Assembly (NCBI GenBank): GCA_010027825.1
Contig: RGUK01000007.1
Location: 1 to 32,010 of the forward strand
DNA: 32,010 bases
Direction of reading: 5' to 3'
Source: a bacterium
Lineage (GTDB): Bacteria > Dependentiae > Babeliae > Babeliales > RVW-14
Below, in pieces: positions 1-8,930 of the stretch. Both the position numbers and the translations under genes were made by a program. Numbering within the stretch: position 1 is the stretch's first letter; every line of letters starts with the position of its first letter. The notes beneath the pieces were generated by a model that had not been told where the DNA came from, searched no databases, and worked only from the letters and a program-made list of their open reading frames with translations.

Positions 1-829
1 CAGTTACAAAACCCATGAACAGGTCGGCCATTTCGTCAGCCTCACGAAGCGTGTTGGCACAAACTTCGCGAACAGATGCTTCAGCGGCTTCCTTGTTCAG
101 GCCAAGTGCGGCAGCAAGTTCGTAACCGGCATTAAAGGCGGCTTCTTTGCCCTCACGCAGAGCCTTAAGGTCAGAACCCTCGATCTTGCCGTCGTTGTCG
201 GTATCGAGCTTGTGCTGATCGCCCTTCAATTCAGAGTGCTCAGCCTTCTCCTCTGCGGGCGACTCTTTTTTTTCGTGCAGAGCCTCCGCCAGAGCCTCCG
301 GCATCTCAGACTGCTTGGTCAGCTTGCTGGTGCCGAAGTTAATAAGGTTGGCAAGAATGTCGTTGCCAAGGTTGCCGCAATGATTGCGGGCCTCTTTGAA
401 CGACGCCGACGAGTACTTCTCGCCGTCGTTGGTCTTGGCCGGATGCGATGTGCCCGGATCGTCCTTCGTTCCCTTGTAATCTTTTTCGGCCGCGGGGTCT
501 TCGCCGGTCGGCTTGGCGTTGGTGCCGATGTTCAACTGCACCTCGTTCTGCCGACCTTCTTGCGACAGTTCGGGTGTGTTGTCGACGGCAAGAGCGCCTT
601 GCTGCTTCTTGATGTCAGCCTCGTACTCAGAAGCACGAGCACCCTCAGTGGCCGCTTGTACGTTGTTGTCGACGCTGGTGGTCGGATGCGACGACGCGCC
701 CTGATATCCACCCGGGTCAGAAGGAACAGGACCAGCCTGCTTTTCAGCGGCGGTCTTTACAGCACCTTGCGAAATTTCTTCAGCGAGGGCGTTCAGTTGA
801 GCGAAAAGGGAACGTTGCATCCGTGCCAT
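1..829 (-). CDS. Virion-associated protein with EF-hand/dockerin-like calcium loop (3' end cut by window edge)
   Basis: Open on the minus strand from an ATG at 829, preceded by a clear AAGGAGATAAC ribosome site, to the left edge (at least 276 residues; no stop seen). The N-terminal part is helical and Gln/Ala rich (VKTAAEKQAG around residues 23-32), followed by a long hydrophilic Asp/Asn/Gly/Pro-rich region. Around residue 208 there is a textbook 12-residue EF-hand loop, DTDNDGKIEGSD, with acidic residues at positions 1, 3, 5 and 12 and Gly at 6, followed by a helix. The gene directly follows the prohead-protease-like gene with a 45-bp gap, so a capsid, scaffold or decoration role is inferred. 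I do not recognise the family. Only one loop is visible, as in dockerins or single EF-hands, so calcium binding is a prediction. Confidence 0.75.
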   Translation of the reverse strand, partial: MARMQRSLFAQLNALAEEISQGAVKTAAEKQAGPVPSDPGGYQGASSHPTTSVDNNVQAATEGARASEYEADIKKQQGALAVDNTPELSQEGRQNEVQLNIGTNAKPTGEDPAAEKDYKGTKDDPGTSHPAKTNDGEKYSSASFKEARNHCGNLGNDILANLINFGTSKLTKQSEMPEALAEALHEKKESPAEEKAEHSELKGDQHKLDTDNDGKIEGSDLKALREGKEAAFNAGYELAAALGLNKEAAEASVREVCANTLREADEMADLFMGFVT

Positions 830-847
830 TGTTATCTCCTTTTGGGC

Positions 848-867
848 CTAATCGTATTAGCGATTAG
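848..867 (-). promoter_or_regulatory. Small inverted repeat between protease-like and EF-hand genes
   Basis: Arms CTAATCG and CGATTAG (7 bp) flank a 6-base loop in the 45-bp gap. There is no T-run after it, so it is not a clear intrinsic terminator; an RNA-processing hairpin or phage promoter element is equally possible. A 7-bp dyad of this kind can occur by chance in 32 kb, so weight rests on its intergenic position. Confidence 0.25.
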
Positions 868-874
868 TTACCGT

Positions 875-2329
875 TTACATGATGTAATTTTGCAGTACGC
901 AGTGGTTTGCTGTCAACAAATTATTTCCGTGTTTCTCACAAATGGCGGCGAATGCAGCAATCTTATACAACGCGTAATGTTGTGCAAGAGCGGTTTCCGC
1001 AGAACCAGTTGCTTGTTTCTCAGTCGGAAGGTCACCTGTATTCACGTTACGCAGTGCGGCTAAATAAGCACGTTTTTCAACATTGCCGGGCAACACACTG
1101 TGCGTCTGTGCGATTTTTTCTGCCCACACGCGAACGACCGTAGAGGCCGTATTTGCGGGGTAGTAAGCATTATGCTCTAACTTGGAAACGATGTCTACAT
1201 CATTTGCCAACTTTGAAAAAATGTTAGGCAATGCTTGAACAACCGCACCGATTAAATTCTCACTCGCTGTCTTCACTGTTAGTGATAAAAAGTCACGCAC
1301 AGGCAGAACAACACCGGCGTCAGCCAGCCCGCGTAACACCTCAGACATTTTAACAGACGCGCACGCTGTTGCATCAATAGCTGGCTGTACGGCCTGGGAT
1401 GACGCCAGGGCGACTTTAGTCCACTCGGCGGCGTTTTGCTCCGCTTCGGCTTGGGCTAACGAGTTTAAAGCATCAAGTTGTAACTGGGCTCGTTTGCTTG
1501 AATTTCCGCCTAAATCAAACAACGGCGGCACCGTAATGCCCAGTTGTTCGGCAAGTTCGGCCCCAGAAAGTACGGCGGCACTAGCGGCTTTTTCAAGTTT
1601 CCCGGACACGTAGGCAATGCGGTCTGCCGGCCGGAAAACATGCGAAATATCGAAAAACGTCGGGTTGGGGTTGTCGGCGTGCAGTACGTGGCCGTCCGAC
1701 AATACCTTACCGATGTTGTGCTTTAATCCGCCCGCTTTGCAGTGGCCGCTGTTTTCAAGCGAATCACAATACTCAGCACGTGTCCGGGCCTTGTTGCCGC
1801 AGGACGAGCAAATATCAAACGGGATCTTGCAGGCCATGGATACGGCAATGTCTTTGCCGCTAGCGAGTTTCTCGATTTCCTTGTCGGCAATTAAACCGCC
1901 ATTACGTTCGGCGGCTTCTTTGCTGCCGTTCAGGGCACACACCAGTTCGATCCGTTTCATCGGCTCGTGATAGGCCGAAGCCTTCACGATACCGAAAGAC
2001 TTGGCCGGATTTTTGTTAGCGTGGTCACGGTAGAAACGTGCAAATTTTTCAAAGGTTTGGTGATAGTTCCGGCAACAATCACGCGTAAACCCGTCACCGT
2101 TGCGGTTCGGGCCGTAATCCTCTGTAGCCCCGATGGCGATCAGATGCACAGGAACTTCATCTTTTGCGAATTTAATATTGTCCAGTTTGTGGGCAAACTC
2201 GGCACCGGCACGCTTAATGAGTGCCTGTTTGTCGGCCCCGATAATGCCGCGGCTTGAGATTTTGATCAGCGACGCCACCGGCTCGCTGAAATCTTGCGCG
2301 TGCGGCTGAATGACTTTAATCATGCTCAT
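875..2329 (-). CDS. Prohead (capsid maturation) protease-like protein with Cys cluster and long C-terminal extension
   Basis: 484 residues. The N-terminal half resembles phage prohead proteases: the stretch TEDYGPNRNGDGF (about 69-81), a His in YRDHANKNP (H103) and a Ser in IAVSMACKIP (S164) match the general His/Ser order of the HK97/T4-type prohead protease fold, which cleaves scaffold and capsid proteins inside the procapsid. Assignment of catalytic residues is inferred by pattern only. Inserted after the Ser motif is a Cys-rich segment (C174, C177, C188, C197 plus H196) that could bind zinc. Residues about 250-484 are Ala-rich and helical and could be a fused scaffold; typical proteases of this fold are about 200 residues. 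Neighbours are virion-like genes on both sides. A second ATG two codons in is an alternative start. Confidence 0.7.
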   Translation of the reverse strand: MSMIKVIQPHAQDFSEPVASLIKISSRGIIGADKQALIKRAGAEFAHKLDNIKFAKDEVPVHLIAIGATEDYGPNRNGDGFTRDCCRNYHQTFEKFARFYRDHANKNPAKSFGIVKASAYHEPMKRIELVCALNGSKEAAERNGGLIADKEIEKLASGKDIAVSMACKIPFDICSSCGNKARTRAEYCDSLENSGHCKAGGLKHNIGKVLSDGHVLHADNPNPTFFDISHVFRPADRIAYVSGKLEKAASAAVLSGAELAEQLGITVPPLFDLGGNSSKRAQLQLDALNSLAQAEAEQNAAEWTKVALASSQAVQPAIDATACASVKMSEVLRGLADAGVVLPVRDFLSLTVKTASENLIGAVVQALPNIFSKLANDVDIVSKLEHNAYYPANTASTVVRVWAEKIAQTHSVLPGNVEKRAYLAALRNVNTGDLPTEKQATGSAETALAQHYALYKIAAFAAICEKHGNNLLTANHCVLQNYIM

Positions 2330-2352
2330 TTATGTGCTCGCCTGCGTTGTAG

Positions 2353-3717
2353 TTAAAATTCGCCGCTTCGGCCGCCCGGATTGGTCCACGCATTAACTGT
2401 GTCGCGCCCCGGGTCGCCAATTGATCGCAAAAACTCGCTAAGTTGTTCGGGCGTGGTTATCCCGGATTTGACGGCGGCGTCATAAGCACTCGTTAACGCA
2501 CCGGTTTCCGGATCTCGGGCGTAACTCTGCCGTAGTTTATTTATGAGTGCAACCGTGCCAGAATCGTTTACGTTAAAACCAGAATTTACAAAATGCTCGC
2601 CGGCGGCGGGCGGTAAAACCTTTGCGTCGCGTAGTGACCGATACATTGCGGACGAGCCGCCGCCGCCTCTTGTCATTGGCGTGCGTGCAGCGTCTAAAGA
2701 GAATCCAAAATTCGGGAGCGACGTACGATCAGGATCTACTGCGGCGGCACGCACCGCGTCGACAACGCGTTGCTGGAGTTTAGCTCGCATCGCTTCTTGT
2801 CCATAAAGGCGTTGCATCCCGACAGGGCGCGCGGTTTGAAAATAAGTGTCTTCTGCCGTGGGCCACGATACGCTGTCTGGAATACGAAACATTGATTTTG
2901 TCGTGCCGGGCTCGAATCGACTGGCGTACTCCGGCAAAATGTCAGACAGGTTGCGAGCGACGTACTTTCCGTCAGGTGTTTTCTGGGTCAACAACTGCGC
3001 GGCTACGTATTCGGGGCTATTTCCGGGGAATGAGTACGCCTGCCGCATAGCCGTTCCGCCGGGCGCGTTCGGATCTGTCGCCATTAACTCGGCTGTCGCT
3101 TTATCTTTCAATGATTGTGGAAGTAAGTCGTACATTTCCTGTGGAATAAATTTCGGCGCTGAGGCGTCAGCGGACGCATCTTGTGCCCCAGTTGTCGCCG
3201 TTTCCGGATTGGAATATTTTGGATCGACGAATTCGGCGGTTTGGTTCTCTGGTGCGATTGGCGCGGGCTGTTGCGGCGTACGGATTGTCGCAGGCTGTGC
3301 CCCCGGCGGGCGGCGGCCGCCAGTTGGTCGTACCTCTTCAAACTTAGGCTCAGCCGGTTTAGCGTTTGCGGTAGTGGCGGAGGGCTGTGTCTTTTGGGCG
3401 GGTGCTGGTGTTTCTTGTTTTTGCCCGGCACTGTTCATCAGATGTGCCAAACCTAGCCCGCCAAGTCCGCCAAGTGCCCCGTAATAAAGTGCGTTGCGGC
3501 CTTTACGTTTCGGCTGCATTGAGCCGACAAGCGCACCGAGACCGGCGCCGCCCAAACCACCCAACATGTATTTGCCATTGGGCGTGTTGATGTATTTGCT
3601 TACGCTGTCCATCCAGCCTTCGGCTTGCTTGACCATGTCGCGGTTTTGCTTTACCGCACGGACGGCCAACTGTTCAGCGATTTTTTCAAAGTTCGCACTG
3701 CTCATAATGCTGCTCAC
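2353..3717 (-). CDS. Putative virion protein with paired glycine-zipper helices and Pro-rich linker
   Basis: 454 residues, no recognised enzyme motif. Residues about 50-95 hold two Gly-zipper hydrophobic helices (LGGLGGAGLGALVGS and YYGALGGLGGLGLAHL) separated by a basic stretch (QPKRKGR), a hairpin-like membrane pattern seen in pore-forming or ejection proteins. Residues about 100-165 are Pro/Ala/Gln/Thr rich, a flexible linker. The C-terminal two thirds is mixed alpha/beta and Gly-rich near the end. The GTG at 3717 overlaps the stop of the previous gene as GTGTGA; an ATG at 3705 is the alternative start. Position in the structural block suggests an internal virion or DNA-ejection protein; this is inference. 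Confidence 0.7.
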   Translation of the reverse strand: MSSIMSSANFEKIAEQLAVRAVKQNRDMVKQAEGWMDSVSKYINTPNGKYMLGGLGGAGLGALVGSMQPKRKGRNALYYGALGGLGGLGLAHLMNSAGQKQETPAPAQKTQPSATTANAKPAEPKFEEVRPTGGRRPPGAQPATIRTPQQPAPIAPENQTAEFVDPKYSNPETATTGAQDASADASAPKFIPQEMYDLLPQSLKDKATAELMATDPNAPGGTAMRQAYSFPGNSPEYVAAQLLTQKTPDGKYVARNLSDILPEYASRFEPGTTKSMFRIPDSVSWPTAEDTYFQTARPVGMQRLYGQEAMRAKLQQRVVDAVRAAAVDPDRTSLPNFGFSLDAARTPMTRGGGGSSAMYRSLRDAKVLPPAAGEHFVNSGFNVNDSGTVALINKLRQSYARDPETGALTSAYDAAVKSGITTPEQLSEFLRSIGDPGRDTVNAWTNPGGRSGEF

Positions 3718-4310
3718 ACTAAATCGTTTTCGAGTTTGCGGGCTTGTAACATTTTTTCGTCGCGCTCGGCTTTTAACTTGTCCATCTCGACAAGTTGTTT
3801 CGCGTCGAAGTCGGCCAATTGTCCGGCTTCAAGTCGTTTACGCAACATCGCCGCAAGCACCGCCGGTGCCTCGACAACATTGGGTGCTGTGCCAGCAATG
3901 TCATTGAACGCCACAGCTACTTCGTGCGGATCGTGACCCGAGATGACATCATCATTAAGCATCAGGTCATGTAATGTAGCCTGGGCACGAATATTTTTCA
4001 GTGCGAGTTCGTGGTCCGGCGTAGAAATGTCTTGAAACGCATCTTGCCGCATCTTGCTCGGATCTTTGTCCAACTGCAAAACATTCGCCAGCATGCCCGA
4101 TTGCGTTTTAGCCCCAAGACCAAAAGAACCCAGTGTTTCGCCTACCGCTTGGGTGGGTTCGATCATGCCCTTGAAAAACTCCGCTGCACCTTCGCTTTTG
4201 CCGCCTTTACCGCCGCCAGAATTGCCGGAATTGGTATTTGGTTTGTTATTTGTCGGCGGCACGGGTGGCTTCGGCGGCTGTTTTTTTGGCGGTTTTTTAC
4301 CGCTGCACAA
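3714..4310 (-). CDS. Hypothetical virion-like protein, likely non-ATG start
   Basis: The frame can be extended to an ATG at 4529, but residues encoded there overlap the previous gene by 233 bp and have the Arg/Ser-rich look of an off-frame shadow. A strong GGAGGA site lies at 4330-4325. The first non-ATG starts after it are CTG at 4319 (5-base spacing) and TTG at 4310 (14-base spacing), so I place the start here, TTG given as the conventional choice, about 198 residues. The N-terminus is Lys/Pro-rich then Asn/Gly/Ser-rich (disordered); the remainder is helical, ending in a Lys/Glu-rich coiled-coil-like tail. Sandwiched between virion-like genes; no family recognised. Confidence 0.6.
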   Translation of the reverse strand: MCSGKKPPKKQPPKPPVPPTNNKPNTNSGNSGGGKGGKSEGAAEFFKGMIEPTQAVGETLGSFGLGAKTQSGMLANVLQLDKDPSKMRQDAFQDISTPDHELALKNIRAQATLHDLMLNDDVISGHDPHEVAVAFNDIAGTAPNVVEAPAVLAAMLRKRLEAGQLADFDAKQLVEMDKLKAERDEKMLQARKLENDLV

Positions 4311-5184
4311 TGCCGGCAGAAAAATCCTCCGACACGATCGAACCAGTAAGGTGTTCAATTTTTTCAACCGGCACGTTTTGATTTGCGTGTTTTTCGTATT
4401 CTGTCTTGGCGACAACATATTGCTCGACGCCGTCCAAAACCTTTTGCACCAAGCCGTAAAGCGGGTTATCGCCGAAGTGCGAATTGTTTGTACTGGCTTG
4501 CTTCTTGAAATGCGGGTAAACCTCGGCAATTTTATTCAGCACACTTACGCCAGGTTCGCCAAACCGCAGGCCGACTTGTTTCGTCGCGTCCGAAAAACTC
4601 ATGTTTCCGGGTGTACGAAAATAAACGCCCAGGTCTTCCAAGGCGTCGGCGGCTTTCGTGTGAGCCGCTGTAGCTTGGCGGCGATCTTCTTCGGCTGCCC
4701 GCTGTGCCGCAACTTTTTCGCTTCGGGCACGCATGGCTGCCGCGTGCTCGTCGCGGGGCGGCGGTGTCCAGGTCTTCTCCGGCAAAGCAATCTGTGCGGC
4801 GGCGGCTTTCTCTTGTTCAGCGCGGCGACGGGCTAACATGCCGGCCGGGGAAACGGCGTATTCCGTAGAAACGACGCTTTGCTGCACGATCTCAGCCGAT
4901 GTTTTCACCGCTTTCGGGTACAGGGCGTCCATGACCGTCTGCGTGTCAGCCAGTTGGAAGTCGGCGGATTTTTCCAGCGTGTTTTCGCCCTGTTCGCGCT
5001 GCGTGGTTGTCCGGCCGGTGTTATAGGCGTGAACCATCAGGTTAATGTGGCCGGCGGGAATGTTCGCGGCGGCGGCACTCTTAATAATGGCCTCGTTCGG
5101 CGTCATACCGTCATTTACAAACTCCGCGGCCTGCTCGATGGCGGCGATCAGTTTTTGTTCAGCGGATTTGGTCAAAGGCTGCAT
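4297..5184 (-). CDS. Hypothetical helical protein, probable virion component
   Basis: 295 residues. Residues about 125-185 are a Lys/Arg/Glu/Ala-rich heptad-like stretch (ARRRAEQEKAAAAQ and following) typical of a coiled coil. Flanking parts are helical, with short Lys-X-Ala motifs (IIKSAAAAN, LEKSADFQ, FKKQASTNN) shared with other proteins of this block. No cysteine. It starts 2 bases after the stop of the HTH gene upstream in transcription, so the two are translated as a pair. No enzyme motif; a scaffold, tail or internal protein are all possible. Family not recognised. Confidence 0.7.
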   Translation of the reverse strand: MQPLTKSAEQKLIAAIEQAAEFVNDGMTPNEAIIKSAAAANIPAGHINLMVHAYNTGRTTTQREQGENTLEKSADFQLADTQTVMDALYPKAVKTSAEIVQQSVVSTEYAVSPAGMLARRRAEQEKAAAAQIALPEKTWTPPPRDEHAAAMRARSEKVAAQRAAEEDRRQATAAHTKAADALEDLGVYFRTPGNMSFSDATKQVGLRFGEPGVSVLNKIAEVYPHFKKQASTNNSHFGDNPLYGLVQKVLDGVEQYVVAKTEYEKHANQNVPVEKIEHLTGSIVSEDFSAGIVQR

Positions 5185-5186
5185 AG

Positions 5187-6116
5187 TTACTCTCCGGGAA
5201 AGCGAAGATTTTCGATGGCGGGCTGATTATCTAGTTTACCGCCGGCGGCCACAACTATCATTTCGTGATTATTTAATTCTGCCGCACCACTATCAAAGGG
5301 TACCATTTTTATAGGTTCGGAATCCAGTTTTGTGCCCACCCGGAAGGAAAGCGACGTCAACATAGACCCAATATTGTCGACGATGGATGTCTGGGCTTTG
5401 CTGGCGTTTTCCGTCGTTCTTTCGATTTCCACAAACTTCGCGAACGACTCGATGAGCGGCAACTGGGTGTGAGTGTTGACCTGCACGGTGAGGGTGGCCA
5501 GGGCTGACTTGTATTTCATCGAGGCAATCGCGAAATCCTGGAAAAACCCGGAAACGCCTTCAGGCTTTTCTGGGCGATTGACCGGCGTAAATTTGTTAAT
5601 GACGGCGTTGAGCACGAGACTTCCGCCGTGGAAACCAAGTAGTTTCCAAAGCAGGTCATAATGCCGCTCCTGCAAACCACGAGACACGGCGTCGGCCATG
5701 ACGACGTTGACGACGTAGTCCATATGCCGCATTTTTTCGCGGACATCAAAAAAAACATTTACGTAAGCGTCAATTACGCTCGGATCCGTCCCAAGTTTGT
5801 CGGCAATCTCTTCGTTTGACTCGCCGGCCAGGACGCGGGCTTCGATTGCCCAGCGTGTAGGTGCTTTTTCTTCCACCCACATAGAATGCGCCCAAAAAAG
5901 ATCTGCATCGCGTTCGACAAGTGCGTACAGTGCCTCGGGTCGATTGCCGGCTTGCTCAAAATGACGCTTTAAGCAAACAGAACGGCGGATCCAGGCAAAG
6001 CCGTCCGGGCCGTCGAGTTTTTTCGACGCACGCCTCCCACCAGAATCAATTTGAACAGCCCGCAGCCAGCGCCAGTGCGGTGCTCGGCGGGGATTGGTGC
6101 GTAACGACGGGAGCAT
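5187..6116 (-). CDS. HTH-containing protein, possibly terminase-small-subunit-like
   Basis: 309 residues. Around residues 90-130 a helix-turn-helix-like pattern can be read (EARVLAGESNEEIADKLGTD followed by a recognition-like helix), resembling the DNA-binding segments of LuxR-type regulators and of some terminase small subunits. The Arg/Trp-rich N-terminus is basic. The C-terminal half is mixed alpha/beta without a motif I know. The ATG at 6116 overlaps the stop of the preceding gene by one base (TAATG). Sitting among structural genes, a DNA-packaging role is plausible, but no terminase large subunit is present in this window to support it; a regulator is the alternative. Confidence 0.6.
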   Translation of the reverse strand: MLPSLRTNPRRAPHWRWLRAVQIDSGGRRASKKLDGPDGFAWIRRSVCLKRHFEQAGNRPEALYALVERDADLFWAHSMWVEEKAPTRWAIEARVLAGESNEEIADKLGTDPSVIDAYVNVFFDVREKMRHMDYVVNVVMADAVSRGLQERHYDLLWKLLGFHGGSLVLNAVINKFTPVNRPEKPEGVSGFFQDFAIASMKYKSALATLTVQVNTHTQLPLIESFAKFVEIERTTENASKAQTSIVDNIGSMLTSLSFRVGTKLDSEPIKMVPFDSGAAELNNHEMIVVAAGGKLDNQPAIENLRFPGE

Positions 6117-6511
6117 TATTTAACGCGCGATGTCTCAATCGTAATCGAAAATACAAACGTCTTGGCCCCGGATCCCGCCGGCGTAATCTTCAAATACAAA
6201 TACCGCTGGGGATTGCTAGGCGTACCGTCACGATTGATATAGGCGATGTCCTCGCTGTGGTCGTCGACTTTGGGGGCGGCCGGCAGCGTAATATCCAACA
6301 GATGGAACGCCTCGGCAGGCAGTGTGCTGTTCGGCACCGTAGCCTGGTTGCTCGTATAGAGTGCCGCCGTGGCTCCAGCGTTGGCACCGGATGTTTGAGT
6401 TAAACTCCAGCCTTTGATGATGCCGCGGTGCGGTACCTTCAGCGTTACAACCGTTTGGGAACCGCCCGTAGCGGAAAACGATGTCTCGCCGGACCAAATC
6501 GTGCTAGCCAT
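6116..6511 (-). CDS. Small beta-rich protein, possible head decoration or tail component
   Basis: 131 residues, rich in Thr, Ser, Ala and Gly with alternating hydrophobic residues, a pattern of a beta-sandwich. It lacks cysteine and charged helices. A ribosome site AGGTGA lies 3 bases before the ATG. It follows directly after the large structural gene (10-bp gap) and precedes the HTH gene. Small beta-sandwich proteins in phage head clusters are often decoration or head-tail joining proteins; this is inference from composition and place only. Confidence 0.6.
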   Translation of the reverse strand: MASTIWSGETSFSATGGSQTVVTLKVPHRGIIKGWSLTQTSGANAGATAALYTSNQATVPNSTLPAEAFHLLDITLPAAPKVDDHSEDIAYINRDGTPSNPQRYLYLKITPAGSGAKTFVFSITIETSRVK

Positions 6512-6521
6512 TTTTCACCTA

Positions 6522-8897
6522 TTACGAATTCGCGATGGGGCCAAGGTCGACGTCACTCGACGCCTCTTCCGGATACGGCTCAATTGTCTTCTGCTTCAAG
6601 AACAGAATGACGTCGCCGAGCATTTCAAAAGCGTTACGCAGCGAGTCTTCTAGTTCCGGCATGTCAGCCTTGCCGTAGCGGTCGGCGAACCGGTCGCCGT
6701 GCCAGTAGAACATGAACAAAATGCGGCCAAGTTTATCGAGGCCTTTGGTCAACTCGCCCATGTAACGGTCAACAAGGCTGTCATCACGAACAGCTCGAAG
6801 CATGCTGCCAACCGCGGCGGTGTCGAACACTTCGCGCTGGCCGCTCTGTGCGGCATCGACCACAGACCGTAAATCTTTTTGGTCGAGCATGGTGTTCGGG
6901 TTATAGATCTGGCGGTTCGTGTTGCTGGCGGCCATCCCCGAGACAGGAACACCCATGTCAATGCCGAGTTGCGTCGGAACCGAGGTGCCCATGATGCTTT
7001 CGCCGCCCATGACCGGACCGGGGTCGCTTGGAGCGTTCGGGGCGTCGCGGACCATCATCGGGCCGCCGTACGGATCGGCATATTTCACACGCAATTCAAT
7101 TTTGCGTTTGGCGGCAGCCTGTTTTAACAAATCACGAGCCACCACTTCGCGTAATCCGTGGTCTTTGACGAGCGAAACCAAACCAGCCATTGAACCCATC
7201 GGCGTGTTGTTAATACGAAGTTCAGTGCCGTTATTTACGATGGTCAAAGCCGCGGTTTTTTGCATCAACGCCATCTGAGCGTCAACGAGACTGCCCGGCA
7301 TCAGCGGTGGATCTTTGCTTTCGCCGCAACCGCACGAACCCTGGCCTTCGACCTCGTCCGTGTCGTCCTCGCCCGGCTCGCATTTGAGCATCTTGTAACC
7401 CTCTGGCACAAAGATGTCGCCCATGCTGGAGCGAAGTTTAGAACCCTTCTTGGCGTTTAAATGCACACGCACACCGTCGCGCCACTTGTCATAGTTCAGC
7501 GGATCGGTGTAGCAACAGCCGCTGATGTGGCCCTTGGGCGGAAACTTGGAGTGATCTTCCAGGTGAACTTCGTACGATGTCGTGCCGTACTCGCTCTCGC
7601 CGTATTCGCGGAGAACGCGGACCGGGCATGTGGTGTCGCCGTTCTTGTTGAGAAGAATGACGCGTGTGCGGCCAGACGGAAGGCTTTTGGCTTCCGGCAG
7701 ACCTTCGTACCACTTGCCAAACTCTTCGCCTTCGATGCGTGCCAGCGCAAAAACGTGGTCCGCCCGCGTGTTGAGCCACTCGGGTTTGCCTTCGGTGCGG
7801 ACAACGGTCACGAAGTCGGCACGCTTTGCGGCACCCATTGGATACACCGCGACGTAGCAGCGTTCGACGTTACCCGGCTTAACCAAGATGTCGTACAAGC
7901 CGCTCTCAGTCGGGTTAAAAAGTTTCTTTTCGACCTGAATGTCGTACGGGACGGATACGTTGTCACGGTCCCGCTTGTCGAGAATGAGCACGCCGTCGCG
8001 CAGAAGTTTTTCCTGCTCTTCTTCTGTATACGTGTGAGGAAGTTTGTTCTGCACAGTGACGTCGTGTGTAATGACTTCCAAGCCCTTTTCGGCAGGCGAG
8101 ACTTTGGGCGCCTCGGACAGCACGCTGGCAACCTTGGTTGTATTTTCACGAGTTTTGGCGGCAGCAATTGCTTCTTTGATAATGTCAAGGCCGTGAAATT
8201 CGTCGATCGCCGCAGCCAGTTGCGGGGCGTGTTTGCAACTATTCACGAGGACGCTGATTACCTGCAGCCCGGCTTCTTTTAAAAACGTTTTGAGGTTGAT
8301 AGCCCTGCCAAGTTCCTCAAACGCTTGCGTAGTGTTTAACGTGGCACATTTAGCCAACGTCGGCATTACGGCCGTCATCATCTCTTTGAGCGTGGGCTGT
8401 GCCGATCCAAACTTGGCCGGGCTGCGCGAAAGCTGCGTAAAGTCCGGCTGCCGCTGGCCCATCGCCGACAGGTTGCGGTCGACGTTGCTGCCCAGAATGT
8501 TGGGCTTGCGGTTGACGAGGTAGTTAATCCAGTTTTCCTTGAGCGGCACAAACATGTCCTGGTTTTTGATGTACAGGAGTTCGTGACCCTTGAGGTCGCC
8601 GTTCAAAAAGAAGACCGGGGCGTACAGCCACTGGGAACCTACTTTAAACGCAAAAACACCGACCGCCTTTGTGTTTTCACGATTGCGGTCAAGAAGTTGG
8701 AACCCGATCTCGTGGTCCAGCAGTTTAGGGGCCGAATCTCGGAGGTAGGCGTGGGCAAGGTTCGAAAACGCCTGCTCAAATGAAGTGTCGTCACCACGGC
8801 CGCCGATTTCAGCCTGTTTGACCTGGCTGCGATCATGCGAACGGACAACTTTCAGCCAGTGCTTCCACGACGCTTCTTTAGTTTTGCGGTTATACAC
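6522..8897 (-). CDS. Large putative virion structural protein
   Basis: About 791 residues. The longest frame starts with ATG at 8909, but the sequence there, ATGGAGGTGGCTGTG, is itself a ribosome site (GGAGGTGG) for a GTG at 8897, so I choose the GTG: the protein then begins with YNRKTKEASWKHWLK. The middle is beta-rich; around residues 555-570 there is a GSCGCGES Cys cluster after an acidic stretch, and a GCCYTDP motif earlier, possible metal or disulphide sites. The C-terminus is helical and acidic. Repeated Lys-X-Ala motifs (VKQAEIGG, QKTAALT, LKQAAAK) match neighbouring virion-like proteins. Family not recognised; portal, tail or baseplate roles cannot be told apart here. It is the first gene after the RNA polymerase genes. 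Confidence 0.65.
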   Translation of the reverse strand: MYNRKTKEASWKHWLKVVRSHDRSQVKQAEIGGRGDDTSFEQAFSNLAHAYLRDSAPKLLDHEIGFQLLDRNRENTKAVGVFAFKVGSQWLYAPVFFLNGDLKGHELLYIKNQDMFVPLKENWINYLVNRKPNILGSNVDRNLSAMGQRQPDFTQLSRSPAKFGSAQPTLKEMMTAVMPTLAKCATLNTTQAFEELGRAINLKTFLKEAGLQVISVLVNSCKHAPQLAAAIDEFHGLDIIKEAIAAAKTRENTTKVASVLSEAPKVSPAEKGLEVITHDVTVQNKLPHTYTEEEQEKLLRDGVLILDKRDRDNVSVPYDIQVEKKLFNPTESGLYDILVKPGNVERCYVAVYPMGAAKRADFVTVVRTEGKPEWLNTRADHVFALARIEGEEFGKWYEGLPEAKSLPSGRTRVILLNKNGDTTCPVRVLREYGESEYGTTSYEVHLEDHSKFPPKGHISGCCYTDPLNYDKWRDGVRVHLNAKKGSKLRSSMGDIFVPEGYKMLKCEPGEDDTDEVEGQGSCGCGESKDPPLMPGSLVDAQMALMQKTAALTIVNNGTELRINNTPMGSMAGLVSLVKDHGLREVVARDLLKQAAAKRKIELRVKYADPYGGPMMVRDAPNAPSDPGPVMGGESIMGTSVPTQLGIDMGVPVSGMAASNTNRQIYNPNTMLDQKDLRSVVDAAQSGQREVFDTAAVGSMLRAVRDDSLVDRYMGELTKGLDKLGRILFMFYWHGDRFADRYGKADMPELEDSLRNAFEMLGDVILFLKQKTIEPYPEEASSDVDLGPIANS

Positions 8898-8930
8898 AGC
8901 CACCTCCATGCGGCACTCGAAATGTTCAAT

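Noticed and set aside
212..1063. Long plus-strand open frame of 283 residues
   Set aside because: It runs across the EF-hand gene, a clear intergenic hairpin and the end of the protease-like gene, has Arg/Leu/Val-rich composition without motifs, and lacks a ribosome site; it is an off-frame shadow.
4297..4529. N-terminal extension of the gene at 3714 from ATG 4529
   Set aside because: The added residues are Arg/Ser/Thr-rich and lie fully inside the upstream gene in another frame, typical of shadow coding.
7461..8282. Plus-strand open frame of 273 residues inside the large structural gene
   Set aside because: Opposite strand of a well-supported gene with good composition; the plus-strand product shows no motif.
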